In this document: positions 19,280 through 24,876 of the stretch, piece after piece | Layout: every line of letters begins with the position of its first letter | Position numbering within the stretch: position 1 is the stretch's first letter | From: a virus | Length of the DNA stretch: 24,876 nucleotides | IMG/VR virus record: IMGVR_UViG_3300037041_000545 | Location: 1-24,876 of that record | Direction: 5' to 3' (one strand) | Notes under the pieces: model-generated | What the model was told of the DNA's origin: nothing | What the model saw: only the letters and a program-made list of their open reading frames with translations | Databases searched by the model: none | Made by a program: the position numbers and the translations under genes

Positions 19280-22046
19280 ATACTCGGATTTCTAAAGGTG
19301 AATAGTTAAGCCTTCCATCGGTATGGTGATGGTTGGAAGTTTTGGTTGTTCTCACCACCACATTACCATCAGTATTGATGTATGCAGTTGCAAGATAATC
19401 ATGCTCAGTGTTGCCAATAGTTACAAAGGTAGTCAATGTATCCAATGGAATCAATGGAGTACCAAGATACTCACCAACTGCGGTGCGAGTCCAGGTGATT
19501 GCGGTCAAGGCATTCTCAAATATGATTGCGGTTGGTGCCGATGTACTCACTTGATTCAAAAGAGCAACGTATTTCGTGTATTGAATCAATGCATTCTCAG
19601 TCAATATTCCATTGATGCGAGGTGTGATGATTCCATCCTGGTCCAATGTCTGACCATCTCCAATGATTAATCCTCTCACATTGGGAAGAGCTGCATTGCC
19701 TTCACCTCTGATGATGACATCAGCTCCATTTAATACAGTGTTATTGGTTATTGTTGCTGAACGTAGTGCATTGGTCACTGCATCATTGATAACATTGCCT
19801 CCGGTTGTTGTACCTGGAGCAGTTTGGAATGGTGCCAAGTCAATATCAGAATCAATCGATATAAGCTCCACCTTAGTGGGTGCATTGTTGTTGGCATCGT
19901 AATCAACTACCTTGTTGATATTCCACCATGAATTGTCGATGCGAATCTTATCATTGAGCTTCATGATTTGGATGTCATCCTCTCTCAAGTCAAAGTATGC
20001 AGTGAGCATTTTGCCTACATTAATTTGGTTTACTGTTCTCCTCCAATACAAATTGTATAGGTTATTGGCAGTCAAGGTTGGCACTTGGTAAAAATAATAG
20101 TCGCACGTTCCAAAGTTGATATCAAAGGTTGGTGTTAATGGATTATCAAAGTGACCAATCGCAGGATATTCCTGAATCCCATATATCCCATTGCTGCCAT
20201 CCTCAATCAGATTCCATTGGTTGCATGACTGTTGACCTCCATCATAACAAATGCGGATATTCACGCTTGGTGATTGACCGCTAATCATGGGAACATATGC
20301 ATTGAATGGAGTGCGTGTGACCGGTGTTGGTGAGAATATCAATTCCTTGGTATCCGTATCCTTCACATATTCATTGTCAAAGGTGTATTCAATCTGACCA
20401 TATATCTCATTGGTCATCTGAGTATACACCGCATTGGCTGAATCGGTATCCTCTTTATATGTAAGTTTTAATTTTTTGTTTGTGACATCCGGAAGGAAAA
20501 CAAGATTTTGCTCTCTGTCCTTCATTAGTTTAGCAGTCCAATTTCTCTCAGCTCCTGAATCATAAAATTCATCTCGATGATTGAAGATGAGTTTATTTGG
20601 TTGGTTGGGATCAATGTCAACATATAAGTTGTACATCTGAAATATTGACTTCACGAAATCAGATTGCTTCACCTTGAGAGGTACAAAATCATTCACCTCT
20701 TGAATCCCTCCAATCACTTGGATATTATCAGATGGAAGTACCTGCACATTGATTGATGTAAGGTCAAGAATAACATTCACCTGGGCGAATCCCGAAGTGC
20801 TCCCCACCCACAAATTTAGTAAGTTGCTTGGGATGGTACCAGCAGCATCAAGACATGGCACAACCTCAACCCCAAGGCTCAGTATCTGAATATCCGAAGC
20901 ATTGATAACCGGTGTACTTGTTGCTGAATTGAAAAGGACCGAGAAGTCCAATGTGCTTGATATGGATTGAATGACTGTATTTCCAATTGGAAGAGGTGAT
21001 GCAGGTGCATATGCGATTGTGATTGGATCACCATACACTGTACCATTCCCAAATCCATTGACGTTTACCTTTGCGAATACTCGATATCTATTGAATGCAG
21101 CTGAGCCACCAACTAATGGAGCCAATACCGCAGTTTGTGTATAGTTGTTATCAAGAATTAGATTCCCGGACAATGCAATCTTCCATTGGTAATATTGACC
21201 GGCTAATGGATTCGATGTGAAAGGTGTGGAATATTCCCCCGTTAAAGGCGTGAATAATGACTGTACATCGGTTATCTCAGTCCATCCGGTGATGACCTCT
21301 TGGAATGTGGTATTTGTTCCACTCGGTTGAGCATAGGACGTTGTCCAGGTATTGGATGCCTCAACCAAGTAATCATTGTAATCAAAATCATTTACATCCC
21401 CATTGTAGGGAATGATTAATTTGTCGAAATGGGCAGCACTCAAGCCGGTCCAATCGTATGTGAATCCTGCATTCGAGAAGATGCGGTCAAAATAAGTTTT
21501 GGCATATATAGCCGGTTTCAATTCATTGACTGAATACTCGAGTGAATTCTTGTATGGGAGTAGGTATTTGTACCCATCACTCACTGTATTATCAAATGAA
21601 TCGTAAATTGTGGCAGCATCAAAGGTGTGATTCAAATCACTGAAGTCCAAATCAGTCAGCTCATTGTTTGTGATGGCAGTGTAAAACTCCGCTTGAGAAT
21701 CCTTCACCAATACCTCATACTCCACTTGTTGCTCATATGCATCGGTGAGCTGCGACTTCCGTACATTCACCAACTGAAGCAATGCATCCTCAACAATTGG
21801 AATCTCATTTTGAAGCACTGTGCATTTTGTGATCGTGTTGATGTTGAATGTTCCTTCCTGGATGTTCACATCGTAATAATGTCCGAGAAGGTTATGGTTG
21901 TTCTTGCTTCCAACCAATGTGATTGTCTTGGAGAATGTTCCATTTCTTTTGCTCAAATCTCTGATATCCCCAACTGAGAAGTTGAGAGGGAATGCAGTAC
22001 CTTCCTTTACATCGAGGTATCCATTCTCAAGTTGTATCCTAACCAT
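19272..22046 (-). CDS. Tail hub/tip protein, Bacteroidota-phage type
   Basis: A 924-aa beta-rich tail protein. The N-terminus (VRIQLENGYLDVKEGTAFPL, then FSVGDIRDLSKRNGTFSKTI and the strand ITLVGSKNNHNLLGHYYD) is typical of large tail-tip proteins in Bacteroidota siphophages. The middle holds many Asn/Thr-rich strands and FVKSIFQMYNLYVDIDPNQP, PNKLIFNHRDEFYDSG, which look like hub-type domains. The last 150 residues form a separate domain with ALLNQVSTSAPTAIIFENAL and WTRTAVGEYLG, as I recall from flavobacterial phages and prophages, probably carried to the tip or used in binding. It lies between the tape measure and receptor-side genes, as hub proteins do. Exact hub assignment is uncertain. 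Confidence 0.7.
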   Translation of the reverse strand: MVRIQLENGYLDVKEGTAFPLNFSVGDIRDLSKRNGTFSKTITLVGSKNNHNLLGHYYDVNIQEGTFNINTITKCTVLQNEIPIVEDALLQLVNVRKSQLTDAYEQQVEYEVLVKDSQAEFYTAITNNELTDLDFSDLNHTFDAATIYDSFDNTVSDGYKYLLPYKNSLEYSVNELKPAIYAKTYFDRIFSNAGFTYDWTGLSAAHFDKLIIPYNGDVNDFDYNDYLVEASNTWTTSYAQPSGTNTTFQEVITGWTEITDVQSLFTPLTGEYSTPFTSNPLAGQYYQWKIALSGNLILDNNYTQTAVLAPLVGGSAAFNRYRVFAKVNVNGFGNGTVYGDPITIAYAPASPLPIGNTVIQSISSTLDFSVLFNSATSTPVINASDIQILSLGVEVVPCLDAAGTIPSNLLNLWVGSTSGFAQVNVILDLTSINVQVLPSDNIQVIGGIQEVNDFVPLKVKQSDFVKSIFQMYNLYVDIDPNQPNKLIFNHRDEFYDSGAERNWTAKLMKDREQNLVFLPDVTNKKLKLTYKEDTDSANAVYTQMTNEIYGQIEYTFDNEYVKDTDTKELIFSPTPVTRTPFNAYVPMISGQSPSVNIRICYDGGQQSCNQWNLIEDGSNGIYGIQEYPAIGHFDNPLTPTFDINFGTCDYYFYQVPTLTANNLYNLYWRRTVNQINVGKMLTAYFDLREDDIQIMKLNDKIRIDNSWWNINKVVDYDANNNAPTKVELISIDSDIDLAPFQTAPGTTTGGNVINDAVTNALRSATITNNTVLNGADVIIRGEGNAALPNVRGLIIGDGQTLDQDGIITPRINGILTENALIQYTKYVALLNQVSTSAPTAIIFENALTAITWTRTAVGEYLGTPLIPLDTLTTFVTIGNTEHDYLATAYINTDGNVVVRTTKTSNHHHTDGRLNYSPLEIRVYE

Positions 22047-23526
22047 TTATGTTGTCCTGATTTGAGAATCGCACGTTGATTGCTTGGCGAATCAAGTTCT
22101 TGTTTCTTTGCTTATATACCTCATATGAGTTATTGGTGACCATCACCGGAACATATGTGGTTGATTCAGGGATGCGAGATACACAATCCTCTTCCTCAAT
22201 TCCCATGACTGCTCCCGTTTCGGTTGCAAGGTACTTTGTTATCTTGAGGTAAGTCATCGGTGAGGTTATTAATTCCTCAAAGTATTGAGCCATTCCCTCA
22301 TCCATCCAATTGGAATTTAAGTCCATGGATTTGATGACATTCGTATTGAAGTAATGGAATCCGAATTCCTCCACTCCATAGTTCCAATGTCCTCCACTCA
22401 CAAATCCTTCAATGTTCTTGTTGTACATCTCTCGAGTGACTTCACCTCTCTCATATGCCTTCAATTGGAATGCGAATGATGACCATGAGCCAAGTCGGTC
22501 CAGGAACAAAACATGATACTCCTCAATCAATTTCCTATCATCAATATAGAATCTATACTTTTGGGAATCTTGAGGTCCTAATGTCGCAGTGCTATTGTAC
22601 CACACATCATAATATTTGGTCGTTGCCTTAATCAATGGGAGTGTTCCAATGTTTGGCGTTAATGTACCAAGGTTGTTGGGACCTACCCCCGTCTGAGTGT
22701 ATGTGTTGAGCTCCACAATCGTTTTGGTGAATGTATCCCCTGCATCGTTTTGGAAAACAAATTGATGATCTACTCGAGTCCTTCCATTAAACCACATATC
22801 TTGACCAAGTGTTGTGTGGAATGATTGCGGTTGGTTGGTCACGAATTCCTTGGTGATGCCATCCATCTCATAATCATTCTCATCATACAACATCCAATCC
22901 ATATGACGAACTGCACCGTTGAATGCTCTCTGATCGGTGATGACTGTTATATCCTCGGTGATGATTTTGCGATTGTCTGAGTACCTCACCACTCCATCGA
23001 TTGTGATGGATGTAATGGAGCTGAATGCAACATTCACAGTAACTGTTGAACCGGTTGCACTGATGACCGTATGAAGTCCCTCAAGTAAGGGATTCGCCAC
23101 ACCACCATCAGCTTGAGTGATGATGACCTGGTCACCTGCCACGAATGTATTGGTTGTTGAGATTCTGACATTCCCTGAGTTATCAGTTAGGTTGGCAGTG
23201 TAAATATACTCAGCAGTATATTCCTCACCAATCTTGACATCATAATCATATTTGGATTCAGGTGCATTAATGGTTGCAGTTGATGTGGTATCCAATGTCC
23301 AGGATACTTTTGCTTGAATGAGCTTAGATAGATCCTGCTCACCATAGCCATCATTGATGCGAGGGATGACCTTATACTCCGCCACCTTATTTGCAGTACC
23401 TCCATCAAATACTTGGAAGATATACTTGAATCCTGACTTGTTCTTGTTGGTTGAATCAATAATGAACTTCAGCTGATTGTATGCCGGTGAGAATTCCTGA
23501 GGTGATGCGATGAGTGTTTGTGCCAT
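22039..23526 (-). CDS. Tail tip/receptor-side protein, Bacteroidota-phage type
   Basis: A 495-aa beta-rich protein starting AQTLIASPQEFSPAYNQLKF, with SGFKYIFQVFDGGTANKVAE, NDGYGEQDLSKLIQ, a Thr/Val/Ile-rich domain (NLTDNSGNVRISTTNTFVAG), and a C-terminal half with IKATTKYYDVWYNS, EEYHVLFLDRLGSWSSFAF and GHWNYGVEEFGFHYFNTNVI. The SPAYN-x-x-F, Q-V-F, YGEQDLSKL order is one I recall from structural modules of Bacteroidota prophages. It overlaps the hub gene by eight bases and shares one base with the 65-aa gene, so it is part of the tail-tip set. Role in the baseplate or in host recognition cannot be told apart by eye. Confidence 0.6.
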   Translation of the reverse strand: MAQTLIASPQEFSPAYNQLKFIIDSTNKNKSGFKYIFQVFDGGTANKVAEYKVIPRINDGYGEQDLSKLIQAKVSWTLDTTSTATINAPESKYDYDVKIGEEYTAEYIYTANLTDNSGNVRISTTNTFVAGDQVIITQADGGVANPLLEGLHTVISATGSTVTVNVAFSSITSITIDGVVRYSDNRKIITEDITVITDQRAFNGAVRHMDWMLYDENDYEMDGITKEFVTNQPQSFHTTLGQDMWFNGRTRVDHQFVFQNDAGDTFTKTIVELNTYTQTGVGPNNLGTLTPNIGTLPLIKATTKYYDVWYNSTATLGPQDSQKYRFYIDDRKLIEEYHVLFLDRLGSWSSFAFQLKAYERGEVTREMYNKNIEGFVSGGHWNYGVEEFGFHYFNTNVIKSMDLNSNWMDEGMAQYFEELITSPMTYLKITKYLATETGAVMGIEEEDCVSRIPESTTYVPVMVTNNSYEVYKQRNKNLIRQAINVRFSNQDNING

Positions 23527-23723
23527 TAACCTTGAATTGCTTGGATGAATAGATTGATATCAGTGAACTCAACCTCATTAATGGTGCATGAAAGGTCAAG
23601 TAAAATTGTACCTTCATTTGTTGGCACATGGCACTGACTTTCGCTAATCACTTCGATTTCTCCATCAAATAAATAGATTAACTCATTAAAGGAAAATCCG
23701 TTTGGTATCGTTGTTATGTTCAT
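23526..23723 (-). CDS. Small hypothetical tail-module protein, 65 aa
   Basis: A 65-aa acidic, strand-rich protein: MNITTIPNGFSFNELIYLFD, GEIEVISESQCHV, LLDLSCTINEVEFTDINLFI. It lies one base after the fibre gene stop and shares one base with the next start, so it is translated within the tail-tip operon. No family is recognised. Its place between a fibre and a tail-tip gene suggests a fibre-associated or assembly factor, which is only a guess from position. Confidence 0.6.
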   Translation of the reverse strand: MNITTIPNGFSFNELIYLFDGEIEVISESQCHVPTNEGTILLDLSCTINEVEFTDINLFIQAIQG

Positions 23724-23724
23724 A

Positions 23725-24564
23725 TCAAATATATTTTGTAGCTCTTGCCATTCTTATAACTGAACTATCTGAAGTACCAGATATTTGAATAGCAAAAATT
23801 ATATAATTATCAACCGATGTAGTAAATGTCGTTGACATCTCTGTATTTCCATTTTGAGTATAATCAACCGCAGTAATTGTTGATGTTGTTAACCCAGTTA
23901 ACGTATTCGAATTTATTCTAAATGTTCTGATTGCTTGTGCATATAATTGTGTTGACGCACTTAAAACAGAACCAATTAAAGTTGCACCCGTTAAAGTGTT
24001 TGATGTGTTTTTATAAATTCTAAATGTTTGACCTGCTAAAGTTCCCGTTTTTAAAACCCTTGCTACAACTTCCAACATTCCAGAACTTGTAAATGTATTA
24101 GCCGGTATTAACAAAGATCGTGATATTGTTTCAGTAGTTGTTCCCGTCACCGCAGTTCCATCGGTTGCACTTAATGCAACTACTGAAGGATTAGCCGTTG
24201 CACTCACAACCAAATCTCCACTCCCCAAAACCGAACTTCCGTTGATTGTTTTGATGTTAGTAGCCGATACGAGTAAATCTTGTTTATTGGTGAAGTTGAT
24301 ATAATCAGTTGAAGTTAAATATCCATCTGAACCTGCATCCGCTTGTGGGATAGATATGTCGGGTGTAGTGCCACCACTTGATGCCAATGGAGCTGATGCA
24401 GTCACATCAGTCACACCACCACCTGCAGCTGCATCGATTATATCTTGACCGGTTACTGACTTAGTCACATATCCTGAGCCATCGAACTCTGATATCTCGA
24501 GGAGGTCAGTTGATGCCAGGTTGGCTCCCTTTGGAGTAAGTTGGGATATCTTTACATTTGCCAT
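23725..24564 (-). CDS. Tail fibre protein
   Basis: A 279-aa fibre. The N-terminus ANVKISQLTPKGANLASTDL, with LEISEFDGSGYVTKSVTGQD, is the common virion-attachment start of Bacteroidota-phage fibres. It is followed by VTDVTASAPLASSGGTTPDI, ADAGSDGYLTSTDYINFTNK and INGSSVLGSGDLVV, the last a motif shared by many phage fibres. The C-terminal half (about residues 125-279) is Ser/Thr-rich beta sequence (FRIYKNTSNTLTGATLIG, FTTSVDNYIIFAIQISG) and probably forms the receptor-side knob or shaft. By eye that half is more A/T-rich than the head genes, as expected if receptor parts are exchanged. No chaperone domain is visible in it. Confidence 0.75.
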   Translation of the reverse strand: MANVKISQLTPKGANLASTDLLEISEFDGSGYVTKSVTGQDIIDAAAGGGVTDVTASAPLASSGGTTPDISIPQADAGSDGYLTSTDYINFTNKQDLLVSATNIKTINGSSVLGSGDLVVSATANPSVVALSATDGTAVTGTTTETISRSLLIPANTFTSSGMLEVVARVLKTGTLAGQTFRIYKNTSNTLTGATLIGSVLSASTQLYAQAIRTFRINSNTLTGLTTSTITAVDYTQNGNTEMSTTFTTSVDNYIIFAIQISGTSDSSVIRMARATKYI

Positions 24565-24854
24565 TATGCCAAAACTAGTTCAAGACCAGAGCCGGTTTCA
24601 CTATCACCTAATAACACACTTGTAAAAACTTCATTATTTTGAGGTGTTATTCTTAAACCGTTTGGAACTATATTGCTTGATAATAATTCATTAATAATAT
24701 CAACTTCTTCACCATCCCTATTTACATAGATTTTTCCTATTATTACTTTGTCACCTCTTACAATAATTTGATCTATATTACCGCCGTACCCACCAGAATT
24801 TAAATAATACGTTCCATTGTTAGCGACTAATTCGCCTATTAAATCTGCTCCCAT
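24564..24854 (-). CDS. Hypothetical beta-rich protein upstream of fibre, 96 aa
   Basis: A 96-aa protein: MGADLIGELVANNGTYYLNS, GGYGGNIDQIIVRGDKVIIG, VNRDGEEVDIINELL and SVLLGDSETGSGLELVLA. Short strands with Gly/Asn turns suggest a small beta domain, perhaps a fibre-tip or particle protein. The stop shares one base with the fibre start. It is the first gene seen in the leftward late unit; 22 A/T-rich bases remain upstream and the promoter lies outside the window. Not recognised. Confidence 0.6.
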   Translation of the reverse strand: MGADLIGELVANNGTYYLNSGGYGGNIDQIIVRGDKVIIGKIYVNRDGEEVDIINELLSSNIVPNGLRITPQNNEVFTSVLLGDSETGSGLELVLA

Positions 24855-24876
24855 TTGTATATTGTTTATATATATT

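Noticed and set aside
1-24876. tRNA genes, CRISPR arrays, insertion sequences, integrase or attachment sites
   Set aside because: Nothing on either strand showed a cloverleaf, regularly spaced repeats with spacers, terminal inverted repeats with transposase, or an integrase motif.

Overview
The window looks like the larger part of a tailed-phage (siphovirus-type Caudoviricetes) genome, or a prophage, from a Bacteroidota host, most likely a flavobacterium-like one. Evidence: low-GC DNA, packed genes that overlap by ATGA or TAATG, sequences matching the Bacteroidota promoter consensus (TTTG, about 20 bp, TAnnTTTG), A-rich leaders mostly without Shine-Dalgarno sequences, and protein families typical of Bacteroidota phages (BT4734-type primase-helicase, short DnaA domain IV-like protein, XkdF-like protease, and characteristic capsid, tail-tube and tail-tip proteins). 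No terminase, integrase, tRNA or CRISPR array is visible, so the genome continues outside the window. All family assignments come from reading motifs; no search was run.

Layout. Almost everything is transcribed leftward (minus strand). Right arm, 24854 to 16320: tail fibre and tail-tip genes, a large tail hub-like protein, the tape measure, a tail-terminator-like protein and an HK97-gp10-like protein. Then come two plus-strand genes (15084-16323), which look like paralogous tail assembly chaperones and are the only rightward genes. Leftward genes resume with protease/scaffold, major capsid, probable tail tube, an unknown protein, portal and a connector-like protein. The lysis cassette follows: holin, amidase and a probable one-piece spanin, with a metallophosphoesterase last. 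Hairpin terminators sit after the capsid gene and after the tail-tube gene.

The 624 bp from 7271 to 7894 hold no convincing gene but carry stacked direct and inverted repeats and a good leftward promoter. It drives or controls the early/replication operon: a chain of very small genes, a winged-helix regulator, the DnaA domain IV-like protein, an iteron-rich gap at 5208-5481 (candidate origin), the primase-helicase, a VRR-NUC nuclease, an ERF annealing protein and a YqaJ-like exonuclease. Several more tiny genes follow, to the left edge. The DnaA-like protein and primase-helicase would start replication at the adjacent iterons; ERF, exonuclease and VRR-NUC would handle recombination.

Five complete small genes and one edge-truncated gene were recovered by reading gaps between larger ORFs (6068-6214, 6441-6548, 2363-2542, 338-439, 169-327 and 1-167). 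The main points of interest are: the structural genes, whose order runs largely opposite to their transcription, with a chaperone pair on the other strand; the iteron origin candidate; the repeat-dense control region; the u-spanin candidate; and two pairs of exact 18-bp repeats at gene junctions.
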